A DNA stretch of 64,000 bases, taken from Streptomyces abyssalis (GTDB lineage Bacteria > Actinomycetota > Actinomycetes > Streptomycetales > Streptomycetaceae). The notes under the pieces were generated by a model. It did no database searches. It saw only the letters and a program-made list of their open reading frames with translations, and was not told the origin of the DNA. The position numbers and the translations under genes were made by a program. Below are positions 42,779 to 52,545 of this stretch, one piece after another; within the stretch, counting starts at the first letter, position 1; each line of letters opens with the position of its first letter. The stretch is from NCBI RefSeq assembly GCF_001751365.1, contig NZ_LJGT01000041.1, positions 304,208 through 368,207 on the forward strand, given 5' to 3'.

Positions 42779-43984
42779 ATGTCCACCTCGGAAAGGCTGA
42801 TCGCCGCCTCCGAAGCGCGCAGCGCCCACAATTACCACCCCCTGCCCGTCGTCGTCGCCGCCGCCGAAGGGGCCTGGGTGACGGATGCCGACGGGCGCCG
42901 CTACCTCGACATGCTCGCCGGCTACTCGGCGCTCAACTTCGGGCACCGCAACCAGCGGCTCATCGACGCGGCGAAGGCCCAGCTGGACCGGGTGACCCTC
43001 ACCTCCCGCGCCTTCTACCACGACCGCTTCGGCGACTTCTGCGAGCAGCTCGCGGAGCTGTGCGGCATGGAGATGGTCCTGCCCATGAACACGGGCGCGG
43101 AAGCGGTCGAGACGGCGGTGAAGACGGCCCGGAAGTGGGGCTACCGCAGTAAGGGCGTGCCCGACGGGCAGGCGAAGATCATCGTCGCGGACAACAACTT
43201 CCACGGCCGTACGACGACGATCGTCTCCTTCTCGACCGACGCGGAGGCCCGTGCGGACTACGGCCCGTACACGCCGGGATTCGAGATCGTCCCCTTCGGA
43301 GACCTCGCCGCCCTCGATGCCGCCGTCGACGACAACACGGTCGCAGTGCTGATGGAGCCCATCCAGGGAGAGGCGGGCGTGCTGGTTCCGCCGTCGGGCT
43401 ACCTGGCGGGCGTACGGGAGCTGACGCGCAGCCGCAACGTGCTCATGATCGCGGACGAGATCCAGTCCGGGCTGGGCCGGACCGGGGCGACCTTCGCGTG
43501 CGAGCACGAAGGCGTGCACCCCGACATGTACGTACTGGGCAAGGCACTGGGCGGCGGCGTCGTGCCGGTCTCCGCGGTCGTCTCCTCGCGGGACGTGCTG
43601 GGCGTCTTCAAGCCCGGTGAGCACGGATCGACCTTCGGCGGGAACCCGCTCGCCTGCGCCGTCGCGCTGGAGGTGATCGCGATGCTGCGCACCGGCGAGT
43701 ACCAGCAGCGGGCGAAGGAGCTGGGCGAGCACCTCCATCACGAACTGGGCGTCTTCGTGGGCGGCGGTGCCGTACGGGAGGTGCGCGGGCGCGGCCTGTG
43801 GGCGGGCGTGGACATCGACCCGGCGCACGGCAGCGGCCGGGAGCTGTCGGAGAAGCTGATGGACCGCGGGGTGCTCGTCAAGGACACCCACGGCTCCACG
43901 ATCCGCATCGCGCCGCCGCTGGTGGTGACGAAGGAGGACCTCGACTGGGGTCTGGAGCAGCTCGACGCCGTGCTGCGCGGCTGA
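42779..43984 (+). CDS. rocD: Ornithine aminotransferase
   Basis: Class III PLP aminotransferase converting ornithine and 2-oxoglutarate to glutamate-semialdehyde and glutamate. 401 residues from ATG 42779 with CGGAGA upstream. VTLTSRAFYHDRFGDFCEQLAELCGMEMVLPMNTGAEAVETAVKTARKWGY is the conserved N-terminal block typical of OAT rather than acetylornithine transaminase. PLP Lys255 lies in VLGKALGGG, with the preceding Asp in IADEIQSGLGRTG. EHGSTFGGNPLACAVALEVI contains the Thr that contacts PLP phosphate. Monocistronic. Arginine or ornithine catabolism is implied. Confidence 0.93.
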   Translation: MSTSERLIAASEARSAHNYHPLPVVVAAAEGAWVTDADGRRYLDMLAGYSALNFGHRNQRLIDAAKAQLDRVTLTSRAFYHDRFGDFCEQLAELCGMEMVLPMNTGAEAVETAVKTARKWGYRSKGVPDGQAKIIVADNNFHGRTTTIVSFSTDAEARADYGPYTPGFEIVPFGDLAALDAAVDDNTVAVLMEPIQGEAGVLVPPSGYLAGVRELTRSRNVLMIADEIQSGLGRTGATFACEHEGVHPDMYVLGKALGGGVVPVSAVVSSRDVLGVFKPGEHGSTFGGNPLACAVALEVIAMLRTGEYQQRAKELGEHLHHELGVFVGGGAVREVRGRGLWAGVDIDPAHGSGRELSEKLMDRGVLVKDTHGSTIRIAPPLVVTKEDLDWGLEQLDAVLRG

Positions 43985-43991
43985 CACACCC

Positions 43992-44014
43992 GCCCGGGGC
44001 CGTGAGCCCCGGGC
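43992..44014. terminator. 9-bp hairpin after rocD
   Basis: GCCCGGGGC and GCCCCGGGC around CGTGA, immediately after the rocD stop. Confidence 0.7.
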
Positions 44015-44040
44015 TCCGCGTCCCGTGCCCGAGGTGGCAG

Positions 44041-44072
44041 CCGGGCGGGCAGGTGACCGCCTGCCCGCCCGG
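44041..44072. terminator. 13-bp hairpin between convergent genes
   Basis: CCGGGCGGGCAGG (44041-44053) pairs exactly with 44060-44072. Second of two tandem hairpins; probably serves the minus-strand gene ending at 44087. Confidence 0.75.
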
Positions 44073-44086
44073 TGCGTGCGTCCGCG

Positions 44087-45427
44087 CTACTTCTCCAGGA
44101 GCTTCAGCACACGTGCCCAGCCGTCCTTGCGGGCGGCCTGGTCGGAGCCGGAGGTGCTGACGATCTCCCCGTTCGCTCCGCCCTCCTGGCCGGGCTGGCC
44201 GTAGGGGAACCAGTTCACGTGGTGCCCGGCCTTCGGATGGGTGACCTGCTGGTGGCTCGCGCCCGATGCGTTGCGCTGTGCGGCGATGGCGCGGGCGGCC
44301 TCGGCGGAGCCCCACATCTTGTCGTTGCCGCCCGCGACCGCCAGAACCGTGCCGCGCACCTTGTCCAGCCGGATGGGTCCGGCTGGGAGCGGCCTGCCGT
44401 TCTCCGCCCACGCCGCACGGCCCGAAGCGCCTGCCAGATAGGGGCCGTTGACCTTGGCGGAGGGCGCGTAGGCGATGACGTCCCGGAACAGCGACGGATG
44501 ACGCTGGCCGAGGAGCTGGGCGATCTCGCTGCCCCGCGAATTGCCCATCACCGCAAGCCGGTCCGGGTCCGCGCCCGGCTCCTTGCCCAATACGCGTGCG
44601 GCCCGGACGAAGTAGCTCGTGTCGATCATGTTGAGGGCGTCCGGACGGCCCGAGCCGTCACCGCAGCGGAAGTAGCACAGCGACAGCGCCGGATGGCCGC
44701 GCGAGGCCAGCAACGCCGCCGCGTACTCACCGGAGTTGCCGCCCTCGGAGCCGCCGAACACCAGGACCGGGGCACGGCGCCGCTCGCCCTTCGGCGGCGA
44801 GTACATCTCACCGTCCATGCGGTTCTTCGCGACCGTGAGCTTGCGGTGGCGCACGTCACCGGTCAGCCACTGGCGGGTGAGCGTGCGGTCGGCGAGGCGC
44901 TCGCCGTTCGCGCTGACGGTCAGGCGCAGCCGGTACGAGGACTTCTCGGCCGGTGTGGGCGGGTGGTAGGAGAAGGCGTCGCCGCTGCCGATCTTCTTCA
45001 CGCCGCGGCCCGCCGTGGGCAGCATCGCGCCCAGCAGACCGGCGCTGTCCGCCTTCTCGTACGGCCGTCCGCCGCGCGGCGCCTGCTCGTCCAGGTCGAT
45101 GCGGCCGCGCCCGTCGGCGGTGAAGTCGCCCTGTGCGCGCCAGGGTTGGCCGCTCCCGTCGACGCTGTGCGCGGCGACGGTGACGCGGTCGTGCGAACCG
45201 AGGCCGCTGACGCGCACCTTCACGTCCTGGTCGGCGAGGGCCACGGGGCGGTCGACGTGGATCGCCGCGCGGTCGCGGTCCCCGGCGGTACCCCCGGCCG
45301 GAGACCGGGGGCGCGCGTCGTCGCTGCCGCCGCTGCCCGAGCACGCGGCCGTCGCGGCCAGCATCAGGAGTGCGGCGAAGCCCGCTCGTGCTTTCGGTAT
45401 ACGTGCCACGCGGGGCACCCTACGCAC
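44087..45427 (-). CDS. BAAT-type acyl-CoA thioesterase/acyltransferase lipoprotein
   Basis: 446 residues from GTG 45427. A signal ends in a lipobox (AATAAC, Cys about residue 29), so it is exported and lipidated. The N-terminal beta domain (about 55-150) matches the bile acid-CoA:amino acid N-acyltransferase N-terminal type, and the C-terminal alpha/beta hydrolase domain carries PVLVFGGSEGGNS, the nucleophile elbow GNSRGSEIA (Ser, not the Cys of BAAT) and the His in KAGHHVNWFPYG. Ser points to hydrolase rather than acyltransferase activity. Substrate unknown; an exported esterase or lactonase is plausible. Confidence 0.8.
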   Translation of the reverse strand: MRRVPRVARIPKARAGFAALLMLAATAACSGSGGSDDARPRSPAGGTAGDRDRAAIHVDRPVALADQDVKVRVSGLGSHDRVTVAAHSVDGSGQPWRAQGDFTADGRGRIDLDEQAPRGGRPYEKADSAGLLGAMLPTAGRGVKKIGSGDAFSYHPPTPAEKSSYRLRLTVSANGERLADRTLTRQWLTGDVRHRKLTVAKNRMDGEMYSPPKGERRRAPVLVFGGSEGGNSGEYAAALLASRGHPALSLCYFRCGDGSGRPDALNMIDTSYFVRAARVLGKEPGADPDRLAVMGNSRGSEIAQLLGQRHPSLFRDVIAYAPSAKVNGPYLAGASGRAAWAENGRPLPAGPIRLDKVRGTVLAVAGGNDKMWGSAEAARAIAAQRNASGASHQQVTHPKAGHHVNWFPYGQPGQEGGANGEIVSTSGSDQAARKDGWARVLKLLEK

Positions 45428-45477
45428 GCCCGTCGGGATCGGCGGAACTGGTCATTCCTCCCGGCTGGAAATCCGGG

Positions 45478-46425
45478 ATGAAATCCGCCACCCTGTCGCG
45501 CATGCTGCCCGCAGAGCGTCACTTCTATTTAACTCAGAGCGTCCACAGTGATCCGGGTATGGCCGGCAGGCTCGCGGAGCTGCCCGACGGTCCCGACGAA
45601 CTGGCCCTTCTTGTACGGCACTTGCTCATCCACCGCGAGGAGGCGGGCCGGTTCGGCTGTGCCCTGCCCGAGTCGCGCTACCGCTCCGAAGCCGAAACCC
45701 GCTACATAGGCGACATCCTGGACATCGTCGTGCAGCTGCACGACGCCCCCCTGACCGCTCCCCGCCGTCCCCTCGACCGGTTCGCCGGCACCTGCCGGGA
45801 CTTCGCGCTGCTGCACTGTGCGCTGCTGCGCCACACGGGAACCCCCGCCCGTATCCGCTGCGGCTACGCCACCTACTTCGCCGAGGGCTTCCACGACGAC
45901 CACTGGCTCACCGAGTACGCACACCCCGAGCGGGGCTGGGTGCTCAGCGATCCGCAGATGGTGCCGGACGTGCGCATCGAGTCCCCGTACGACCTGGACT
46001 TCGACCCGCTCGACGTGCCCCGCGACCGCTTCCTCGTGGCGGGCGAGGGCTGGCTCCGCATCCGCAGGGGCGAGGCCGACCCGAAGACGTTCGGGGTCAG
46101 CGTGCTGGGGCTCATGGGCATGTGGATGGTGCGCGCGAACGTCGTCCGCGACCTGGCCGCGCTCAACCGGGCAGAGGTGCTGCCCTGGGACTCCTGGGGC
46201 GTCGGCGACGGCGGACGGGACGGCCAGAACGAGGCCGGCGAGGAGGCTCTGGCGGTGCTCGACGAGGCGGCCCGCGCCACGGTCACCGCCGACTTCGACG
46301 AGGTGCGCGCGCTCTACCGGGACACCCCGGGCCTGCGGGTGCCGGAGACGGTGACCTCGTACCAGTCGTACGACGGCGAGTGCGAGGTGCGTCTGCGCGG
46401 CGACCCGCAGGCCGGGGAGGCCTGA
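45478..46425 (+). CDS. Transglutaminase-like domain protein
   Basis: ATG 45478 gives 315 residues; ATG 45502 is an alternative. The Cys-His-Asp triad of the transglutaminase/peptidase fold is visible: GTCRDFALLHCALL (Cys about residue 107), DDHWLTEYAHPERGWVLSDPQM (His about 146 and Asp about 160). GYATYFAEGFHD is typical of the cytoplasmic actinobacterial group. No signal peptide. Such proteins act as peptidases or protein cross-linkers; substrate unknown. Divergent from the BAAT-type gene. Confidence 0.85.
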   Translation: MKSATLSRMLPAERHFYLTQSVHSDPGMAGRLAELPDGPDELALLVRHLLIHREEAGRFGCALPESRYRSEAETRYIGDILDIVVQLHDAPLTAPRRPLDRFAGTCRDFALLHCALLRHTGTPARIRCGYATYFAEGFHDDHWLTEYAHPERGWVLSDPQMVPDVRIESPYDLDFDPLDVPRDRFLVAGEGWLRIRRGEADPKTFGVSVLGLMGMWMVRANVVRDLAALNRAEVLPWDSWGVGDGGRDGQNEAGEEALAVLDEAARATVTADFDEVRALYRDTPGLRVPETVTSYQSYDGECEVRLRGDPQAGEA

Positions 46426-46452
46426 CGGCGGCGTCGCGGTGGCCCGTGCCGG

Positions 46453-46497
46453 GGCGGTGCCGGTGCCGGTCGTGACGCCGCCGGCACCGGTGCCGCC
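46453..46497. terminator. 17-bp imperfect bidirectional hairpin
   Basis: Arms 46453-46469 and 46481-46497 are complementary except for two positions, in the gap between convergent genes. The arms consist of GGTGCC/GCCGGT repeats. Confidence 0.7.
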
Positions 46498-46503
46498 CGG
46501 CGG

Positions 46504-47496
46504 TCAGCCCGCCTGCGCCGTCTCGTACAGCTTCTTCGCGTCCTCCCCGAAGTACGGGCCGAACATCGTGTCGGGCAGGAAGGTGTAGCCGAAGCTGTTC
46601 ACAGAGGCCTGCAGGCCCTTGCCCGACGCCTCGTCGAACTCCGTGAACCACGGGCCGCCGCTGGAGCCGCCCGTCATGTTGCACGAGAGGCCGTGGTCCT
46701 TGGTGAGCAGGAAGTCCTGGAAGGACGTACCGCTGCAGTAGATCAGCTTCTCGCCGTCGTACGGATCGGCTGCGGGGAAGCCGAAGGCGTACATGGTGGT
46801 GTTGTAGTCGGCGTTGAAGGACAGGCCCTGGCCGCCGACGACGTCGGTCAGCTTCTTGCCGTCCAGCGGGCCGACCACGGCGGCGCCGATGTCGAAGTTC
46901 ATGTCCTCGCTGGCCTCCCACTGCGCGGTGGTCAGCGTCTTGGACGCAGGCCACTTGCCGTGCGGGGCCTCTCCGTCGTGATATCCGGGCACGAAGACCC
47001 AGTCGGTGTGCCAGCCGCCCTGGTACTTCACGCAGTGCCCGGCCGTCATGACCGTGCTGCCGTTGTCGCTGGTGACGGCGTTGCCGGAGCAGGACGCGTC
47101 GCGGTCGCCCATCTTGAAGAAGACCCGGCCGGAGGTCTTCACGACGTCGCCGCCGCCCGACCACGGGCCACCCGGTTCGGGCAGCGCCTTCGTGACGGCG
47201 TCCGTGGCCTCCGACGGGAGGACCTTCGACTTCTCGCCCTGCGGCACTGCCTTGCCGGCTCGTTCGACCGCGCGGGAGCCGATGTCGAGAAGGTCCTCGA
47301 CCGGTGTGGCCTCCCGCATCCGCTCGGCCGTCCACTGGCCGGCGGCACGGTCCTGCGCTGCCTCGGATATCGCCGAACCCGGCACTGTGTCACCGGAGTC
47401 GGCGGTTGCGGGGGTGGTCTGCAGCGCGAGGCCGAGGAGGGCGCCCACGGCCATCAGGGCGCCGGCGCCCCGGCGCATACGTCTTGTGCCTCTCAC
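46504..47496 (-). CDS. Secreted trypsin-like serine protease
   Basis: The frame is open to 47616, but GTG 47496 has AGAAGGAG five bases upstream and gives 330 residues. The signal peptide (VRGTRRMRRGAGALMAVGALLGLALQTTPATA) is followed by an about 90-residue propeptide-like region, then an S1-family catalytic domain: His in MTAGHCV, Asp in MNFDIGAAVV, Ser in NMTGGSSGGPWF, and Cys pairs flanking His. The oxyanion-site GGSSGGPW replaces the common GDSGGP. It could be an extracellular or wall-associated endopeptidase. Single gene. Confidence 0.88.
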   Translation of the reverse strand: MRGTRRMRRGAGALMAVGALLGLALQTTPATADSGDTVPGSAISEAAQDRAAGQWTAERMREATPVEDLLDIGSRAVERAGKAVPQGEKSKVLPSEATDAVTKALPEPGGPWSGGGDVVKTSGRVFFKMGDRDASCSGNAVTSDNGSTVMTAGHCVKYQGGWHTDWVFVPGYHDGEAPHGKWPASKTLTTAQWEASEDMNFDIGAAVVGPLDGKKLTDVVGGQGLSFNADYNTTMYAFGFPAADPYDGEKLIYCSGTSFQDFLLTKDHGLSCNMTGGSSGGPWFTEFDEASGKGLQASVNSFGYTFLPDTMFGPYFGEDAKKLYETAQAG

Positions 47497-47613
47497 GCGT
47501 ACTCCTTCTGCTGGGATGTTGCAGACGAGTGGTGCGGAATGACGTGCTTGTAGCGTGGTGCGTCGATAGCGTGCCCCGAATCCGCCCCCGTCGAACGGGA
47601 GTCGGCGTACAGG

Positions 47614-47654
47614 CACGACAAAGCGCCCGGGGCCGTGCCCCGGGCGCCGTCGTG
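47614..47654. terminator. Terminator of the sdh operon
   Basis: GCGCCCGGGG (47623-47632) and CCCCGGGCGC around CCGTG, with an outer CACGAC/GTCGTG stem. Confidence 0.85.
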
Positions 47655-47676
47655 TGCGCGGATGCGCGAGCGCCGC

Positions 47677-48467
47677 TCAGAAGCGGCGTGTGATCAGCGC
47701 GCGCTTGACCTCCTGGATCGCCTTCGTCACCTCGATGCCACGCGGGCAGGCGTCCGTGCAATTGAACGTGGTGCGGCAACGCCACACGCCGTCCTTGTCG
47801 TTGAGGATCTCCAGACGCTGCTCGCCCGCCTCGTCACGGCTGTCGAAGATGAAGCGGTGCGCGTTGACGATCGCCGCCGGGCCGAAGTACTGCCCGTCGT
47901 TCCAGAACACCGGGCACGAACTGGTGCAGGCGGCGCACAGGATGCACTTGGTGGTGTCGTCGAAGCGCGCGCGGTCCGCGTCGGACTGCAGACGCTCACG
48001 CGTCGGCTCGTTGCCGCTCGTGACCAGGAACGGCATGACGTCGCGGTACGCCTGGAAGAACGGCTCCATGTCGACGACGAGGTCCTTGAGGACAGTCAGG
48101 CCCTTTATCGCCTCGACGAGCACCGGCTTGGTGCCCTTGCCGTCCTTGATCCCGGTTATGTCCTTGATCAGCGTCTTGCACGCCAGGCGGTTGCGTCCGT
48201 TGATGCGCATCGCGTCCGAGCCGCAGATGCCGTGCGCGCAGGACCGCCGGAAGGTCAGCGTCCCGTCCAGCTCCCACTTGATCCTGTGGAGCGCGTCCAG
48301 GACACGGTCCTTGGGATCGATGTCGAGCGTGAAGTCCTCCCACTCGGCGTCCGCCGCCACCTCCGGGTTGAAGCGGCGGATGCGGAAGGTGATCGTGACC
48401 AGGTGCGAGGCCGTGGGCTCCGGACCGGCCGCGGACTCACCGGACTTGTCCATGACTGCGGTGCTCA

Positions 48468-48468
<1 letters not shown>
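47677..48468 (-). CDS. sdhB: Succinate dehydrogenase iron-sulfur subunit
   Basis: Passes electrons from FAD to the quinone site. 263 residues from ATG 48468, overlapping the sdhA stop by one base. Three clusters are visible: [2Fe-2S] in SCAHGICGSDAMRINGRNRLAC, [4Fe-4S] in CILCAACTSSCP, and [3Fe-4S] in CRTTFNCTDACPRGI. DAMRINGRNRLACKTLIKDI is well conserved. Together with sdhA, sdhD and sdhC it makes complex II. Confidence 0.97.
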
Positions 48469-50222
<1,754 letters not shown>

Positions 50223-50249
50223 TGGGATTACCTCAGCCCCGTACGTACG

Positions 50250-50735
50250 TCAGCGGATGTTCGGGTCGAAGGTGAAGATCACCAGCGTGCCCAGCAGGAC
50301 GGTGAAGGCCGTGGCCGTGTAGAGCAGCATCTTCAGCCACATGCGGGTGCCGTCCCGCTCCGCGTAGTCGTTGATGATCGTCCGCATCCCGTTCATGCCG
50401 TGCAGCATCGCCAGCCACAGCATCATCAGGTCCCAGATCTGCCAGAACGGCGAGGCCCAGCGGCCCGCGACGAAGGCGAAGCTGATCTTGCTCACGCCGC
50501 CGTCCAGTACGAGCTGGATCAGCAGGTGCCCGATGACCAGCACGACGAGGACGATGCCGGACAGCCGCATGAACAGCCACCCGTACAGCTCGAAGTTGGT
50601 GCGGGTCGACTTCGGCGTCCTGGCCGTGCGGGCACGGGGCGGGGTCATCAGAGGGGCCGGGTTGTCCACGCTGTAGCGGGTGGTGCCGGTGCTGCCGCCG
50701 CCCTCGGAGGGTGCGTTCGCGGTCTCGGTCGACAT
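50250..50735 (-). CDS. sdhD: Succinate dehydrogenase hydrophobic membrane anchor subunit
   Basis: 161 residues from ATG 50735. Three membrane segments: YGWLFMRLSGIVLVVLVIGHLLIQLVLDG with a heme-ligand candidate His, FWQIWDLMMLWLAMLHGMNGM with another His, and LLYTATAFTVLLGTLVIF. Polar Pro/Ser/Thr N-terminus. Lies 6 bases after sdhC. Confidence 0.92.
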   Translation of the reverse strand: MSTETANAPSEGGGSTGTTRYSVDNPAPLMTPPRARTARTPKSTRTNFELYGWLFMRLSGIVLVVLVIGHLLIQLVLDGGVSKISFAFVAGRWASPFWQIWDLMMLWLAMLHGMNGMRTIINDYAERDGTRMWLKMLLYTATAFTVLLGTLVIFTFDPNIR

Positions 50736-50741
50736 GGTTCA

Positions 50742-51122
50742 TCAACTCCCGGACAGCGAGTGCAGCGTGTGCTGCAGGATGGGGTAGAAGGCACCGATCA
50801 TCAGCACGCCCCAGATGCCCATCACGGTCCACAGCATCTGCTTCTGGTACCTCGGGCCCTTCGACCAGAAGTCCACGGCGACGAGCCGCAGGCCGTTCAG
50901 CGCGTGGAAGAGGACCGCGGCCACGAGGCCGTACTCCATGAGGTTGACGACGGGCGTCTTGTAGATCGCCACCGTCTCGTCGTACGTCTCGGGCGAGACG
51001 CGGACCAGCGCGGTGTCCAGCACGTGCACGAACAGGAAGAAGAAGATGAGGACACCGGTGACTCGGTGAGCCACCCAGGACCACATGCCTTCCCGGCCGC
51101 GGTACAGCGTTCCAGCCGGCAC
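50742..51122 (-). CDS. sdhC: Succinate dehydrogenase cytochrome b556 subunit
   Basis: The frame is open to 51344, but GTG 51122 (VPAGTLYRGREGMWSWVAHRVTG) begins the conserved part and follows GGAGGGG, giving 126 residues. Three membrane segments: GVLIFFFLFVHVLDTALV (His as heme ligand candidate), YGLVAAVLFHALNGLRLVAVD, and LWTVMGIWGVLMIGAFYPILQH. The SD-to-start spacer contains T7, unusual in this composition. First gene of sdhCDAB. Confidence 0.92.
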   Translation of the reverse strand: MPAGTLYRGREGMWSWVAHRVTGVLIFFFLFVHVLDTALVRVSPETYDETVAIYKTPVVNLMEYGLVAAVLFHALNGLRLVAVDFWSKGPRYQKQMLWTVMGIWGVLMIGAFYPILQHTLHSLSGS

Positions 51123-51434
51123 GGAAAAAAACCCCTCCGGGTGCGGTGTTGAGAGCCGGCCGCCATCTTCGGCTGAGAGTGCAGCGGTGTCGGTCGGACT
51201 CGGCCGGGTATGGGCCACCGGCCTGAGCCATCGTAGCGACGCTTTGTCGGTACATCGGTCCCGGGAGGGGCGGATGTGATCAATCAGGCAGTGCGGGGCG
51301 ACGGGGGAGAGCCGCTGGCGAGAGCCCCGCGCCGGTGTCCGCACGCCGTCGTCGAAGCCATGAGGTGCCGCATGTACGCAGGGGAAGGCTTCCTCCGGGG
51401 GCGCGTCCGCCGGGCCGCCGGCCGCCCTCCGCCG
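51123..51434. other. sdh operon upstream region
   Basis: 312 bases between uraD and sdhC, both on the minus strand. A CTACGAT stretch about 105 bases before sdhC on the transcribed strand could be a -10; no clear -35, Rex site or Crp site was seen. Confidence 0.35.
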
Positions 51435-51959
51435 TCAGCCGGCGCCGGCGACGCCTCTGACGGTGCGCCCGAGCCTGCCCCTGGCGAGGCGCCGCAGCTC
51501 CTCGGTCACCACGAGACGCTCCTCCTCCAGGTCGTTGCCGAGGCGGGCGCGCACGCTCGCGAGGGCCTGGCCGAGCTGTTCCCCCGGCTCCCAGCCGTCA
51601 AGGCAGATGATGAAGGCGTGGCCGAAGCGGTTCTCGTACGCGGCATGCGCGGCCCGGAGCGCGGTGTGCGCCGTGAGAAGACCCCGCTGGTCGCGGTGGC
51701 GCAGGCCGTCGCGGTCCTTCGAGAGCGCCGGGCCGCCGTCGGGGGAGGGCAGCTCCGGCGTCTCCGAGGCCAGCGCCTCCGCCAGGTCCCCCGGGGTCAT
51801 GTCGTAGCTCGCCTCGTCCAGCGCGGCCAGCAGCGAGTCCGTGTCCGGGTACGGGCGGCAGCCCGTGATGCGGGCCGCCCAGCGCGTGCTGCCGCAGCAG
51901 CGCAGCAGCAGCGCGGCGGCCGCCTCGTCGGGCGCGGCGTTGAAGCGGGACAGCGGCAT
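51435..51959 (-). CDS. uraD: OHCU decarboxylase-like protein
   Basis: Family decarboxylates 2-oxo-4-hydroxy-4-carboxy-5-ureidoimidazoline in uric acid breakdown. ATG 51959 gives 174 residues and starts at the family's first motif (LSRFNAAPDEAAAALLLRCCGS). ENRFGHAFIICLDGW is the best-conserved block. ATG 52169 has a GAGGAG SD and would add 70 Pro-rich residues; I cannot decide between them. Other ureide genes are not nearby, so the pathway is incomplete in this window. The catalytic His of the family is expected in the RFGHAF block. Confidence 0.75.
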   Translation of the reverse strand: MPLSRFNAAPDEAAAALLLRCCGSTRWAARITGCRPYPDTDSLLAALDEASYDMTPGDLAEALASETPELPSPDGGPALSKDRDGLRHRDQRGLLTAHTALRAAHAAYENRFGHAFIICLDGWEPGEQLGQALASVRARLGNDLEEERLVVTEELRRLARGRLGRTVRGVAGAG

Positions 51960-52545
51960 CGGCGGCGACGCGGGGACGGGGCCGGCGCCGGGAGCGGTGC
52001 CGGGGAGCGGAGGGGACGGCGAAGGAAGAACGGGCACGCCGGCCCCCGGGGTTCGGGCGGGGGAGTCCTCCGCCGGTCTCCGGCCGTGGCTGTCCGGGCC
52101 GCCCCCACGGGCACGCGCGCCGTGCCCGGCGGGGGCCTTCCTGTCGCTTCGGGGGCTGGGCGGCGGCATGGGCTCCTCGGGCGGGCCGGCTGACGGACGG
52201 ATCCGGTCGGCGTACTGACCGGCGGACTCGGCCGCCGGCGGACCGGTGAGGGAGAGCCGCCGCGACCGGCCGGGCTCACCCGTCGGCTCGCCCCGGGGCC
52301 GGCATACGACTGCCCGTACGGCTCCGTGGGCGGGCCGGGGCCACCGTAAGCACGCAGAGCCCGAACGATACGGCGAGTACGGGAATTTCACCCGGACGGG
52401 AACGACCCCGGCCGGACCCGGGGATAGTGGCGGAACGAGGAGCCCGCGGCACGCGGGGAGTGTCCTCGGCCCTTCCTCTGGAGAGGCTGGCCCCCTGAGG
52501 CCGTCTGGACAGGACCCGATCGCGAAGGGGCAATAACGTATCCAT
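51960..52545. other. Gap between uraD and the GH20 gene
   Basis: 586 bases, of which up to 210 next to uraD may be its N-terminal extension. The remainder should hold the promoters of uraD and the GH20 gene. I looked for a DasR-type site before the GH20 gene and saw none. Confidence 0.4.

Noticed and set aside
52190..52545. DasR site before the GH20 gene
   Set aside because: Expected for chitin-related hexosaminidases, but no sequence near ACTGGTCTAGACCAGT was found.
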